Source: Diadophis punctatus similis
Taxonomy: Eukaryota > Chordata > Lepidosauria > Squamata > Dipsadidae
NCBI GenBank assembly: GCA_023053685.1
Contig: JALIGW010000002.1
Location: forward strand, 256,112,846-256,176,845
Direction: 5' to 3'
Length of the DNA stretch: 64,000 bases
The translations under genes were made by a program, and so were the position numbers. The notes under the pieces were generated by a model that was not told where the DNA came from, did no database searches, and saw only the letters and a list, made by a program, of their open reading frames with translations. This document shows positions 49,761-63,376 of the stretch, piece by piece (the stretch's first letter is position 1; every line of letters begins with the position of its first letter).

Positions 49761-51058
49761 GGATTTAGATTTAGATTTATTATTAGAGTTGGAAGGGACC
49801 TTGTAGGTCATCTAGGAGTTCCTACACCATTTGAGACAGATGGCGGTCCAGTCTCTCCTTGAAGGTCGCAAGTGTTGGGGCTCTCACAACTTCCACTGGC
49901 AAGCTGTTCCACTGGTTGATCGCTCTCACCGTCAGAAAGTTTCTCCTCACTTCCAGGTTGAATCTCTCCTTCGTCAGCTTCCATCCGTTATTCCTTGTTT
50001 GGCTTTCTGGTGCCTTAGAGAACAGCCTGACCCCCTCCTCTCTGTGGCATCCCCTCAAGTATTGGAATATTGCTATCATGTCACCCCCGGTCCTTCTCTT
50101 TGCTAGACTGGCCAAGCTCAGTTCCTGCAACCGCTCTTCATATGTTTTATTTTCCAGACCCTTTATCATCCTGGTTGCTCTCTTCTGCACTTTCTCTAGA
50201 GTTTCAATGTCTTTCTTGTAGTGTGGTGACCAAAACTGGATGCAGTACTCTAGGTGTGGTCTGACCAAGGCTTTATAGAGTGGTACTAGTACCTCTCTGG
50301 TCCTTGATTGTATCCCTCTATTTATGCAGCTCAGGACTGTGTTGGCCTTTTTGGCTGCTGCTGCACACTGCTGGCTCATATTTAGTTGGCTGTCTACCAG
50401 GACTCTGAGATCCCTCTCGCAATCGCTGCTATTGAGTGTGGTTTCGCCCAGTTTGTATGTGTATTTTTGATTCTTCTTGCCTAGGTGCAGAATTTTACTT
50501 TTCTCTGTGTTAAATTTCATTTTATTGGTTTGGGCCCAGTGTTCAAGTCTGTCGAGGTCCCTCTGGATTTTGAGTCTGTCCTCTGAGGTGTTTGCTACTC
50601 CCGCCAGCTTGGTGTCATCTGCAAATTTGGTTAGTTCTCCTGTTATTCCCTCATCTAGGTCATTTATAAAGATACTGAAGAGTACTGGCCTAGGACGGAA
50701 TCTTGTGGTACCCCACTGCTTACTTCCTTCCATGTGGACTTAGAGCCATTGAGGACTACTCGCTGGGTACGGTTGGTCAGCCAATTGTTAATCCATCTGG
50801 TTGTGTAGCTGTCTATACTGCTTTTTTCTAGCTTATGAAGGAGTAGGTTGTGGTCTACTTAGTCAAATGCTTTGCTAAAGTCCAGGTATATTATGTCTAC
50901 TGCATTTCGCTGGTCTACTAATTTGTTCACAGTGTTGAAGAATGAATGAGGTTGGTTTGGCATGACTTGTTCTTAACAAATCCGTGTTGGCTGTTGGTTA
51001 TTACTTGGTTTGTTTTTAGATGATGGGGGATCTGGTTTTTAATTATTTTTTCCAGAAG
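49761..51058 (-). mobile_element. CR1 LINE, RT C-terminal half
   Basis: The best preserved CR1 here. The 912-base frame 49822-50733 encodes LFSIFINDLDEGI, KFADDTKLAG (catalytic ADD), [28 protein letters not shown] and NQWNSLPVEVV. Upstream RT residues (NSQHGFVKNKSCQTNL) are in another frame, so it is inactive. The tail near 49761 is an AAATCT repeat. Confidence 0.9.
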
Positions 51059-51917
51059 ATAATTATTATAAATTGAGAAAACAAATTGAGATTGATCTAG
51101 AGAAATTGAAAAATTTACAGTTATCACTAATGGGAAGAATAGCCCTAATTAAGATGAATATTTTGCCAAGAATTATATTTTTATTCCAGACAATACCGAT
51201 AAAACTGGATAAAAAAATACTTTGAAAGTTTGAATAAAATAATATGGTAATTATATATGGCAAGGGAAAAAGCAAGAATAAATGCTAAAATGTTAAAGGA
51301 CACAAAGCTTAGAGGTGGGTTCGGAGTACCGAACTCGAAAATATATTACCAAGTGGCAATGTTGAAATGGCTGAAGGAATGGGTTTTATTGAGAAATGTA
51401 AGGTTACTAATTTTGGAAGGACACGATCTGCAACTAGGATGGCATACATTCTTATGGTATGGGGAAAATAGAATACACTCATACTTTCAGAGACATTATG
51501 TAAGAAATAGCTTATTAATGGTGTGGGAGAAGGTGAAAGGAAAACATTATAAATACCAATGTGGCTTTCAACCAGGGAAGCGTTGACATATCCAAATATG
51601 ACAAATATGAGATATAAGGATATTGTAACAGAAAAGGGAGAACTGAAACAAAAACAAGAGCTAGGATAAAGAAAATTTTGGATTGTGCAGAAATGAATAA
51701 ACTAACACTTAGACTAAAAGACAAAGAGGAATCGTTGTACTACAAGACATGGGGAAGATTTTATGAATGGTTAGGAAAAAAATATGAATGAAAGAGACAA
51801 AATAAAAGTGAAAGAGAAACCCAGACGATACACTATGAAATGGAAGAGAGGAGGGGGAAGGGGAAAACAGAAAAGTTATATTAGACAAATATACATTAAT
51901 GATGAAATATATGAATA
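51059..51917 (+). mobile_element. L1 LINE ORF2 C-terminal part
   Basis: LGRIALIKMNILPRIIFLF-like and GGFGVPNSKIYYQVAMLKW motifs are the C-terminal end of L1 ORF2. Frameshifts present. The element resumes at 53151 after a nested transposon. Confidence 0.8.
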
Positions 51918-52782
51918 CCGTATGTGCCGGATATAAGACGACTTTTTACCCCTTGAAAATCTCCTCAAAAGTTGGGGGTCGTCTTATAAGCCGGGTACTA
52001 AAACTTCTGAGCTGGGGGCAGCTCAAAAACGGCCGCGGGCGCATCCCTGCTGTTCTCCGGCCAAGCGGCCGAAGGAGCCCTGGAGCCGGGACGCCGCCCT
52101 GCATCTCGGTCTCTTTGGGCTTGTCCGGTAGCCTGCTGGGAAGGCTGCAACGCATGGGAGGGGAGGAGCTGCTATTGCCGCTCCGGCGTGTCTCCCCGGT
52201 CACTGTGGCTGCACCGGGGAGCCGTGTCCTTGTTAACAATGGAGACGCTGCGCGGAGCAGAGGCACCTGGCGAGCAAGGCGAGTGGCTGCATCGGCGGCA
52301 GGCTCCTGCCCACGTCTCCCGCCCGCCTGCCCGCCTCTTGCCTTAGCATTTAAAAGAATGAGAGGCGGGCAGGCGGGAGATGCGGGCAGGAGCCTGCCGC
52401 CAATGCAGCCACTCGCCTCGCTCGCCAGGCGCCTCTGCTCCGCGCAGCGTCTTCATTGTTAACAAGGACGCGGCTCCTCGGTGCAGCCACAGTGACCGGG
52501 GAGACACGCCGGAGCGGCAATAGCAGCTCCTTCCCTCCCATGCGTTGCAGCCTTCCCAGCAGACTGCCGGATAAGCCCAAAGAGACTGAGATGCAGGGCG
52601 GCGTCGGGGCTCCTGGGCTCCTTCGGCTGCTTGGCCGGAGAACAGGGATGCTGCCGCGGTCGGGGATTCAGTCGGGTGGTTGCAGCCCCGCGGGAGACGG
52701 CAACAGAGGTTCCTTCTTTCTCCTGCAGGGAGAAAGACGGAAGGAAGGAAGGAAGGAGAAAGAAGAAGAAAGAAGACAGACA

Positions 52783-52848
<66 letters not shown>

Positions 52849-53150
52849 AGTTAGAAAGGAAGGAAGACAGAAAGAAAGAAGTTAGAAAGAAAGGAAGGAA
52901 GACAGAAAGAAAGAAAAAGAAAGATGTTAGGAAGGAAGGAAAGAAGAAGAAAGAAGACAGACAGAAAGAAAGAAGTTAGGAAGGAAGGAAGACAGAAAAA
53001 AAAGAAAGAAAGACAGAAAGAAAGACAGAAAGAAAAAGATGGTAGGAGGGGTAGTCTTATACGGCGAGTATATCCCAAACTCTATATTTTAATTGGAAAA
53101 GTTGGGGGTCGTCTTATACGCCCAGTCGTCTTATACGCCGGCACATACAG
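51918..53150. mobile_element. TIR DNA transposon nested in L1, with foldback core
   Basis: Ends CCGTATGTGCCGGATATAAG and GTCTTATACGCCGGCACATA. Inverted arms about 52040-52335 and 52357-52655 form a GC-rich hairpin. A GAAA tract lies at 52785-53035. Same family as 39197, opposite orientation. Confidence 0.8.
52740..53040. repeat. GAAA/GGAA microsatellite
   Basis: Purine-only tandem tetramers, best at 52785-52850. Confidence 0.9.
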
Positions 53151-53606
53151 TATATGTAAACTGCAAGGAAGAAATAGAGAAGAGATTTCAAATAAATAAT
53201 GAATCGAGATTGCTGGAATGCCATCCCAAGATATATTAGAATAAATGAACACAATAGAATAGGAGAGAAGGAGGAGGGTGAGAAGGAAAAAGAAAGGGAG
53301 AGGAGAGGAGGGGGAAAAGATAGGGTAAGAGGAGGGAGGAGGAGAGGAGTAGGGGAGATGAAAGGGAAGTAGAGAAGGAAGGGAGGGAGGAAGAAGAAAA
53401 TAAGAAAGGTAGAGGAGGAGGAAGAGAGGAAGAAGGGTTGTGGGGAAGAAAAGGGCCAAGGGATGGCAGAAAAGCAGCCTTGACTGAATAAAAAAATGTT
53501 TTGATGAATAGAAAAGATATATGGGATTATTGTATTAATAATAAGAAAATGAAATGGTATATTTGTGAATGTAAATATGTAAAATGAAATAAAAAAATTT
53601 AGGGGG
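53151..53606 (+). mobile_element. L1 LINE 3' end
   Basis: Continuation of the L1 at 51059: purine-rich 3' UTR (GGAGGGAGG-type) and AATAAAAAAATTT end. Confidence 0.65.
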
Positions 53607-53751
53607 GGGAGATTCCTTCTCAACATTTTATGGATCATTTCCTGTGACCGAAGCTAGCATCTCCTGAATGTATCAATCTCAGTCTATACATTTAACTCAG
53701 ATTCTTATCTGATTCTGAGAAGATAACCTATTTCTGAATAACCGCTTAGAG

Positions 53752-53886
53752 CAGTGTTTCTCAACCTTGGCAGTTTGAAGATGTGTGGACTTCAACTCCC
53801 AGAATTCCCCAGCCAGCGTTGCTGGCTGTGGAATTCTGGGAGTTGAAGTCCACACATCTTCAAACTGCCAAGGTTGAGAAACACTG
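53752..53886. mobile_element. Palindromic hAT MITE with 8-bp TSD
   Basis: CAGTGTTTCTCAACCTTGGC and its complement form a near-perfect 135-base hairpin. The duplication GCTTAGAG lies at 53744-53751 and 53887-53894. Confidence 0.93.
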
Positions 53887-54524
53887 GCTTAGAGACTGTG
53901 CTTAGAAACTATTTGATTTGCAGGGGCAACTGGAGCTTCTTCGGAGGGAAGGCCTGGGGGATGATGGAAGGGAAAGGTCAGCCCCCCCCCCCGCCCAAAT
54001 ATCCCCCAGAGGCAGAGGGGGCAGCCCCACAGTCAGGGAGGGGCTCACAGCCGTTCTTGAATGAAACCCAACCTGCTATTTGTGGTGGGTCAAAAAAAAC
54101 CCACAGCGCTGGAATAAAACCTGCCCTCCGGCAACCCCTTTGCCAGGAAGGTCTCAAAAGGCAGAAGCTTTCGGGAGGGGCAGGGCAGTGACCCCCACGA
54201 TTGGTGGAGGGGCACTCCAACCCAGGAAATATGCGTGTGAGTGTGTGTGTGTGTGTGTGTGAAGGCGCCCGAGGACTCCCCAATCAGCCGGCTCAGAGAC
54301 CCCCCAAGTCCTCGAGGGCTGTGGGGCTGCGCCTCCACGTTGTTCATCCATTGCAGCCCCCATCTTCGGGTAGGATCCGGGAGGGGGGGGCAAAAGGAAG
54401 TCCACTCTCTTCTCCGGGGCTGGCATGAAACCCACCCTTGAGCTGCAGCCCCGCAAGACTGAAGGGATTCCCCCTCCCACTTTCTCCGCTTCTCTCTCTC
54501 TCTCTCTGCGCCGAACTCTCTCCT

Positions 54525-54600
54525 CTTGCGGTGAAGTCAAGGGAGACTCTGCCCGGAGACCGATGACGTTGAAGAAGGGGGAATTTCCATTGGTCCTTTT
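54525..54600 (+). promoter_or_regulatory. SXY-type promoter module, copy 4
   Basis: CCCGGAGACCGATGACG (TGACG 54564-54568) and ATTGG (54589-54593), 24-base spacing. GC-rich DNA to 55400 matches 31365-32210 upstream of unit C. Confidence 0.55.
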
Positions 54601-55399
54601 TGCTCCTTCTGGCCTCTCCCTATTCCGAAGTTCGAGAACACCGGCTCCCCCCAAATCCAGATCCCCCCTATTCCTCCTCTGGTGGAGGGAGCACCGGCGT
54701 CTTTCTCCCCTCTCTTTGGGGGCGGCTGTCGGGCAGCAGCATATCCCTGGGCTCTGATGGGCTCCCCCCCCCCCGCCCGATGCCTCTGCTTTGAGGCGCC
54801 CGCCAGCTCTGCCTTTCCCTACCGTGCCGGGGCTCCCTCACAGGGGCTGGGCTTGTGGGGCGGGGGAGGGGAGAAGGCGACCCAAGGCGAGTGGGAGAGG
54901 CTTCCCGGCCCCTCCCCGCTGCGACCCCGCTTGAAGGAGGGGAAGGGTCGGAGGTCGCTGCTCTGGGACGAGGGGAGGCTTCTGGGTCCGGCTCAGCCGG
55001 CCTCTCCTCCGCTCGCAGCCGCCTGGGCTCCAACCGGCACGTACTGATCCACCATTTGTTTTTTTCTTTTTTAATCAAAAAGGCTAAAGGGGGGGCGGAA
55101 ACCCGTTTTCCTTCAGAATCAGACTGAATCCTTCAGCTGACATTTGTGCTGCCAACAACCGCAGAATGAAGGGAGATAAATGGAGGGAAGCGTCGATCGA
55201 GGCCCGCTCAATCCGCCAGGCGAAGCTCCGAGTGGGATTAAGGGCACCGGGTGCCCTCGAGTTCCCTGGCAGTCTCCTCACCGCCCCTCCCCCCCGGGAT
55301 CCACTGTGTCTGGAAGGGAGTAGATCCCCTACACCGGTTGATCTTCTGCCTGAGAGGAGGTGGGGAGGATCCATGAGGAGGCTCCCCTCCCCCCTGCCT

Positions 55400-56380
55400 T
55401 CCATTCCCCCAAAGGGCTTCAGCTTCCCAGTGGCGCCTCGTGAGGCGAATTTCCCCCTCGATCCCTACGTGGAAATTGTTTTTTTTCCTCCTCATAATTC
55501 AGCTTTCTCTTCCTTTTCCACGATCTCCCTTTCTGAGTTTTGCAATTCCACCTTTTCTCCAGCCAGAGATGAGACGCCATTTCCCCCCTCTTCGCTTCCC
55601 AATGAAGGAGCCTCGTTCTGAGGTAAAATCTCTGGAATATCCAGAGATTTCAATCTTTTCCTCCATTGTGGAACCGGTTTTTCTTTCTCCTCAGCTCATT
55701 CCGCGGGCACCAGAGACGAATCATCTGAGAAAGGCAGCTGTATGTATTGAATTAAAGAAATAAAAGACAAATCAATTAAAAAACAATAATTTTCCTGGTT
55801 GTGTCTTCCCTGCCTGTCTCCCACCTTCCTCCCCTTCAGGCCGGAGGTCGCTGGGTTCCCCAGAGAGCCTCCCGGTCCTCGTCTTCTGACCGCCCAGCCG
55901 TTTCTGACAGGATTTGGCCTTCTCCGATCTCCGCGAAGCCTACAGGGCGGCTGTTCTTGAGGGAGGCGAGTTCAAATCCTCCGGAGAGATTTTTCTCCAT
56001 CTCCACAGACGGTTCCTGGACCGGAAGGAGAGGAAGATGGAGAAAGTGCCGCCTCTGGAGACGTCGAAGCCTTTCTGGGGCACAGAGGCATTGAGACGGG
56101 CCTTTCCTCCTACACCCAAGCCCATCATCCCCGCCTCGCCCTCCCCCTCAGACACGCTCCTCTTTCCCGCCCTTTCTACAATCCTGGCACTTTGCGGCAA
56201 ATCCATAAGGGGGCGCACCCCGCCAACAAAAGGGAACTCCCGGCGATTCCCCATTGGTCCACTGGAGGACGAACGTCACGGCTGGTTTTCTACAAGAGGC
56301 AACGAAGGAAATGACATCACAAACGGTTGCCGCTCTGCTGGAGAGTCTGTGCGGGGGGGGAACATCTAGACGTACCAGTG
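55400..56380 (+). promoter_or_regulatory. CpG-rich promoter block and untranslated first exon, unit D
   Basis: Inverted CCAAT (CCATTGG, about 56251), ACGTCA (about 56273) and ATGACATCA (about 56311). Donor GTGAGG at 56381. It also shows the empty Gypsy target near 55397. Confidence 0.6.
55940..56128 (-). other. Divergent ORF in promoter block D (uncertain)
   Basis: MMGLGVGGKARLNASVPQK, 62 codons, ending SRTAAL-stop as in unit C. Confidence 0.2.
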
Positions 56381-56915
56381 GTGAGGGTGTGGCTCTTCCC
56401 GGGTCACATGCTCCCCAGTTGCCCTCTCTCTGCAGGGGGAAGCGGGGATGCCTGGAAGGGGGCTGGGATCCGGGGAAGAGCTCGAGTGGGGGAAGAGGAG
56501 GGTCGGCTTTCCGGAGGCCCAGCAGGAGAGGAGAGAAGCCGGGAGAGAAGGAGGCAGAGTGGCTTCTCCATCGGCCTCCTTTCCGGCCCTGCTCGGGTAG
56601 GTGGGGGGGACCTCTGCCCTGTGCTGAGATGACCCGCTTGGGGCTGCCGGCAGAGTGGGTGAAGGTTGTTCTGTGCTGAAATTCTACTTTCTAATTTTTG
56701 GCGGTTTTTTCACCCTTTCCATTTCAGATACAGAAACTCGAAGCCATTTGTGGTCTTTGCAATGCAAACAATTTTCTTGAGGGAAAAAGAAGAGTGGAAT
56801 AACTTACAAGGATCCGTCCTTCGGCCCTAGAAATGGACGTTTGAAGGAAAAGGCATCTGGAGACCCACAAGAGTCCTTGGACCCATTTGGAGTTGCTCTG
56901 CAGGACAGAGAAAGG

Positions 56916-57329
56916 ATGGAGACAGAACCTTTTGGAAAGGAGGGAAGCGGAAAAGGCCCTTCAGCTGCTCAGCCTGGGAAGGGTGGGGAGATCTGGACAA
57001 GAACCGGGCAGAAGATCCTGGAGGAGGAAACCATCCTCCCTTCAGAAGTTCAATCTTGGAACTTCATCCAATATTGGGAGGCTGAGGGTCCCCGAGGACT
57101 TTGCAGCCGACTCCATGACTTTTGCAGGCGATGGCTGAGACCAGAAAAACACACCAAAGCCCAGATGCTGGACCTGGTGGTTCTGGAGCAGCTCCTGGCT
57201 CTTCTGCCCCCAGAGATGGAGAGCTGGGTGCGGGAGTATGGAGCAGAGACCAGCTCCCAGGCGGTGGCCCTGGCGGAAGGCCTCCTCCTGAGCCAGGCGG
57301 AGGAGCAGAAGGAGCAGATCCAGTTGCAG
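56916..57329 (+). CDS. SCAN exon, unit D
   Basis: Exon 56728-57329, coding from the shared ATG. An in-frame TAG near 56828 shows that the longer upstream frame seen in C is not needed for coding. SCAN motifs intact ([16 protein letters not shown]). Confidence 0.88.
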
Positions 57330-60300
57330 GTGAGAGCTCAAAAGAGAATAGAGAATGTGTTTGAATACTTCACCCCTCCTTCCCAAACTTCTCTGGCGTT
57401 CATCACATGTGGCAATTCACCAATTCTTGTAGGACATTGTTCCATTGTTTTCTCACTCAACCTCACGGGGGCTTTGAGCTTGTGTTCCGAATATAAGAAT
57501 CCACTTTATTTTGTGTCATGTACATTAATTCTGCTTATTTTTTCCTTCCTCCTATTTGAAGTGCTGCACTGTGGAGATCAGAGATCCTGAGGGAAAGAAG
57601 AATCCATCAAATCCCCCCCAGGAGCTATTTTTCAGGAGGATCCCTTGGGAAGATCCAAGTCAATACACCTTAAGAGGTAATGGAAGATCCTCCGATTGCA
57701 CATCTGTCTTACCTTTGCTCTCTCTCTCTCTTCTCTTCTATAGAATACCTCCTTCTATTATGTTAATTATGCATTTTGAAATTATTTATTCCTTGCAGAG
57801 AAACAAAGAATGAAGCTTTCTGGTTTTTATGACGGAGATCAAACAGCGGTTGAACCTCCAAATCAAGTAAGAAAGGGAAAAGTTATTAGATTTGTATTCT
57901 CCCTTCAGGAAATGAAGCGGGTGTGTAGAGTGCTCTCTCCTTCTATTCCCCCCCCCCTTGTTTGGCCTGGGTTATTTTTGTGTTCTTCCACAAAATGGAG
58001 AACAGAATAGCAGGTTCCAGTTCCTGTCAGCCAGCATAGCTTCCTCTGGTTATCTTGTTCTGCTAGGAACTCCTCCAACTTTGAGTTTATATGAAGCAAT
58101 TTTTAAAAAGTCCTTCAAGAAATAGAAGTATTAAAAAATAAAGCCAATAGAATAGAATAGAATTCTTTATTGGCCGAGTGTGATTGCACACACAAGGAAT
58201 TTGTCTTTGGTGCATATGCTCTCAGTGTACATAAAAGAAAAGATACATTTGTCAATAATCATGAGGTACAAGACTTAATGATTGTCATAGAGTATAAATA
58301 AGCAATCAGGAAACAATATTGATATAAATCGTAAGGATACAAGCAACAAGTTATAAGTGGGAGGACATGGGTGATAGGAACAATGAGAAGACTAATAGTA
58401 ATAGTAATGCAGCCTTAGTGAATAGTTAGACAGTGGTGAGGGAATTATTTGTTTAGCAGAGTGATGGCGTTCGGGGAAAAACTGTTCTTGTGTCTAGTTG
58501 TCTTGGTGTGCAGTGCTCTATAGTGTTGTTTTGAGGGTAGGAGTTGAAATAGTTTGTGTCCAGGATGTGAGGGGTCTGTAAATATTTACTTTTTGACTCG
58601 TGCAGTATACAGGTCCTCAATGGAAGGCAGGTTGGCAGTAATTGTTTTTTCTGCAGTTCTGATTATCCTCTGAAGTTTGTGTCTGTCTTGTTGGGTTGCA
58701 GAACCGAACCAGACAGTTATAGAGGTACAGATGACAGACTCAGTTATTCCTCTGTAGAACTGTATCAGCAGCTCCTTGGGCAGTTTGAGCTTCCTGAGTT
58801 GGCGCAGAAAGAACATTCTTGGTTGTGCTTTTTTGATGACGTTTTCATGGCTATTAAAATCCAAAGGGAGTGACCATGTTGAGCATGTAATCACAGTACT
58901 TTGGCCTACAAAATAATTTCCAATCCTCTGATTTGAGCCTCGATTAGGAGATCAAACAATCCCGCTTTGCAAAGGCTGAGAAATGACTTTCCCAGGGAAT
59001 TTTCTCTTCTTTGTTTTTTTCCTTTCAGCCAATGGCTCAGACTGCTATACTGGATGCAATATTCCAAGTGTGGTCTTACCAAGGCATTATAAAGTGGTAC
59101 TAACACTTCATGTCATCTTGATTCTATCCCTCTTAATGCAGCCTATGATTCTGTTGGGTTTTTTTTTTTTTTGGCAACTGTAGCATACTGCTGGGTCATG
59201 TTTAAGTGATTGTCCACTAGGACTCCAAGATCAAAATCCCTGTTTCACTAACTACTGTTGAGCCAGGTATCACCTATTTTATGCCAGTGCATTTGGTTTT
59301 TCTTTCCTAAATTTAAAACCTTACATTTCTCACTGTTGATTTCACTTTGTTACATGGGGCCCAATCTGTTGATCCTTCTATATCTGGAGCTTATCTTCTG
59401 GAGTGTTGTTATTCCTGTCAGTTTGGTCTTGTCTGTAAATTTGATGAGTTCCCCTTCTATCCTCTTGTCTAAATCATTGATGAAGATGAACAGATCTTGC
59501 GAATCCTCCTGTTCTGTTCTTTTTTCTGTGTTCAGGAGAGTCCTGTGTCCTTCGAGGAGGTGGCTGTGTATTTCTCTGAGGAGGAATGGTCTCAGCTGGA
59601 TCCTGACCAGAAAGCGCTGCATTCGGAAGTCATGCTTGAAAACCATAGGAACGTGGTCTCTCTGGGTAAGACTTTTCTAGTCCCCAATCAGAATTCAAGA
59701 AGACAGATTATAGTTAGTTTTTTTTATTAAAAAACCATTATTATCAGATATCGTCTCCTGGGAGGGAGAAGGAAAGGATCTGACCTTGACGTACACCAAG
59801 GAAAGAAAGAGTCAATGTCTCTTTGCTTAGATGCTTTCTCTGCCATTTCTTATCTGTATTTTTCCATTTTTGTTTGAACTTATCTGTGGAGGCTGAACAG
59901 AATGAGGTGTGCTTTTATGTGTCCTCTGGAGGTCATGTGAGAGGAATGTGTTGTCATTTGTCCTCTGAAACCTCTAAAATTGTGTGAAAACACAACTTTC
60001 ACACTCAACCCATGGAATAGCATTCCCAATCCAATTCAAGAGCAAAGGTCTCATGCAGTGTGACTCAGAGCATCCTAGGGTACAGGTAATCCCCATGTTA
60101 TGACAGTTCACTTAGCGACCATTCCAAGTTACGACCAGACCCCCCCCCAAGTACTTGAGATCCAGTCCTGAAATTATGAGTGTTGCAGCCCCATGGCCAT
60201 TGTTCACACTTACAAATGACAGTAGAGGTACTGCAACATTCGCCCTACCTATTCCCCCCTCCCATCCCGCCAGGACTTACCGTATGTTTCAGAATATAAG

Positions 60301-63178
60301 ACACACTTTCCCCCCCCAAAGAAAGTGTGTGGAATTGTCTGTGTGTCTTATAGAGCGAATACGGGCCTGTTTTTGGCCTCCCAAACCCTCCACACGTCCC
60401 GTTTTTGCCCTCCCTGGCGTCCAGAAGAATTCTGCAGGCCAAAAATGAGCCAGCTTTTGGCCTCCGGAGTGCTCTGCAGGTCCCGTTTTTCCCCTCCCTG
60501 GCGTCAAGGAGTCTGAAAATGGGACACGCCTAGGAGGACAAAAACGGCACGCGCGGAGGGCTTGGGAGGACAAAAATGGGACACGTGGAGGCCAAAAGCC
60601 TGTTTTTGACCTGCAGATTGCTTCCGGACATCGGGGGTGGGGAGGCAAAAATGAGCACGCTGAGGCCAAAAACAATTTTTTCTTGTTTTCCTTCTCTAAA
60701 CCTAGGTCTTATGGTCCAAAAATACGGTAACTTGCAAAGATGTGGCGAGTCGTCGGTTCCTTTGCCTACTTCGGTGCATTTGCAGAAAAATGACGCCTAA
60801 AGTAGTGAGAGATACGCAAGCTCAGTAGTGGGAAATCTAGCACTACTGATCTCAAGTGATCTCGCACTACAGTGCTTTAGGCCTCTATTCTCTGCTAACC
60901 AAGGCCTGCACAAAATCCAGGTCAAAATGCTTTGCAAACTGACGGTAGGCCTCTTCGTTTTCAAAGACTTTTGTCTGGATCTCGTGCAGTCCTCAGTTCT
61001 TAAATGAACACAGGCATAAAGTACTTTAGTGTGAGATCACGCGAGATTAGTAGCCTGAGATCTTGCACTACTGGTCTTCTGTGACCTCGCATAAAAGTAC
61101 TTTAGGCCTTCGTTCTCTGCGAACTGACGCCTGTACCAGATCCGGCCAAAGAGCCCTTGCAAGCCGATGAGACTTTGGGGCAGAGAAATAGCCATTCTTG
61201 AAGCCTCCCAACCTTTCCAGTCTCAGCACGAAGAGCACTTACAAGCCAATGGGAGGCTTCAGCAAGGGATTTCGCTCCAAAGTCTCATTGCTGGAATCAA
61301 GGACCGGGCCAAGCAGGGGTCCCGCCCCCCAGATAGATACCGTGGAGCAGCTGCTCCAAGGTACACCGGGGAAGAAGGAGCTTGTTTCAAAATTGTTTCA
61401 GTTCTCACAGGTCTCTGCTGAAATTAACCCACCCCAATAAATGTTAAGTTTTCTCCTAATTCCTCCTGGGATGTTTCCCCTGGTTATTATGAAATTCAAT
61501 GGTGAAAAAAGTAAGGTTCTACATTTAGGCAAGAAAAACAAAATGCACAAGTACAGTATATGTGGTACCTTGCTCAATAGTAGTAACTGTGAGAGGGATC
61601 TTGGAGTCCTAGTGGACAACCATTTAAATATGAGCCAGCAGTGTGCAGCAGCTGCCAAAAAAGCCAACACAGTTCTAGGCTGCATAAAGAGAGGGATAGT
61701 ATCAAGATCACGTGAAGTGTTAATATCACTTTATAATGCCTTGGTAAGGCCACACTTGGAATACTGCATCCAGTTTTGGTTGCCATGATGTAAAAAACAT
61801 TGAGACTAGAAAGAGTGCAGAGAAGAGCAACAAAGATGAGTAGGGGACTGGAGATAAAACATATGAAGAACGGTTGCAGGAACTGGGTATGTCTAGTTTA
61901 ATGAAAAGAAGGACTAGGGGAGACATGAAAGCAGTGTTCCAGTACCTCAGGGTCTGCCACAAAGAAGAGGGAATCAAACTGTTCTCCAAAGCACCTGAGC
62001 ATAGGACAAGAAGCAATGGGTGGAAACTAATCAAGGAGCGAAGCAACTTAGAACTAAAGAGAAATTTCCTGACGGTTAGTACAATTAATCAGTAGAACAA
62101 CTTGCCTCCAGAAGTTGAGAATGCTCCAACACTGGAAATTTTTAAGAAGATGTTGGATAACCATTTGTCTGAAGTGGTGTAGGGTTTCCTGCCTAAGCAG
62201 GGGGTTGGACTAGAAGATCTCCAAGGTCCCTACTAACTCTGTTATTCTATTCTATTCCTTAACTCAAAACTGACTTTCTGAGGTTTTCGCGGGTGTTTGT
62301 ATGTAGGTCTTTGGGTATTCGGGTTTTCTCCCGCGTGAAATTGGAAGTGTCTTGGCGATGTTTCGATGAAGTCTCATTCATCATCTTCAGGCTGGTGTCT
62401 TCTGCTTCCTGCTTCTGGGAGCAATGTGAGATTGCTGCTGTTTCTTCCTTTTAACTGCCAGTGGGGGTTTGAACTGATAGGGTGGGAGCTTGGCTGTGTT
62501 CTGATTGGTTGGAGGTGTGTTCTGATTGGCTTGGCTGTGCTCTGATTGGCTGGGGGTGTGCTCAGGTTAGTCTGACTTGCAGGGGGATTTGAGCTGGTGA
62601 GCTGCATTGCTGCTGTTTGGCTTCGGGTTCATGGTCGTGCAACATCTTCATGGAGGGTGTCAGTTTGCTTGGGTAAGTTTGCTTACTATCCACAATGTAT
62701 GGATTGGAGGGGTTTAAAGTGGCTAATGATGCAGCTGTAGTATGGCTTCTCTGTAGTATGATACTACAGCTACATCATTAGCCACTTTAAACCCCCCCAA
62801 TCCATACATGAAGCAAACTGACACCCTCCATGAAGATGTGGCACGACCACGAACCCGAAGCCAAACAGCAGCAATGCAGCTCACAGCTCAAATCCCCCTG
62901 CAAGTCAGACTAACCTGAGCACACCCCCAGCCAATCAGAGCACAGCCAAGCCCCCAACCAATCAGAACACACCTCCAACCAATCAGAACACAGCCAAGCT
63001 CCCACCCTATCAGTTCAAACCCCCACTGGCAGTTAAAAGGAAGAAACAGCAGCAATCTCACATTGCTCCTAGAAGCAGGAAGCAGAAGACACCAGCCTGA
63101 AGATGATGAATGAGACTTCATCGAAACGTCGCCAAGACACTTCCAATTTCACGCGGGAGAAAACCCGAATACCCAAAG

Positions 63179-63258
<80 letters not shown>

Positions 63259-63312
63259 GATAGATAGATAGATATAGATAAGGATATAGATATAGATATA
63301 GATGATATAGAT

Positions 63313-63376
<64 letters not shown>

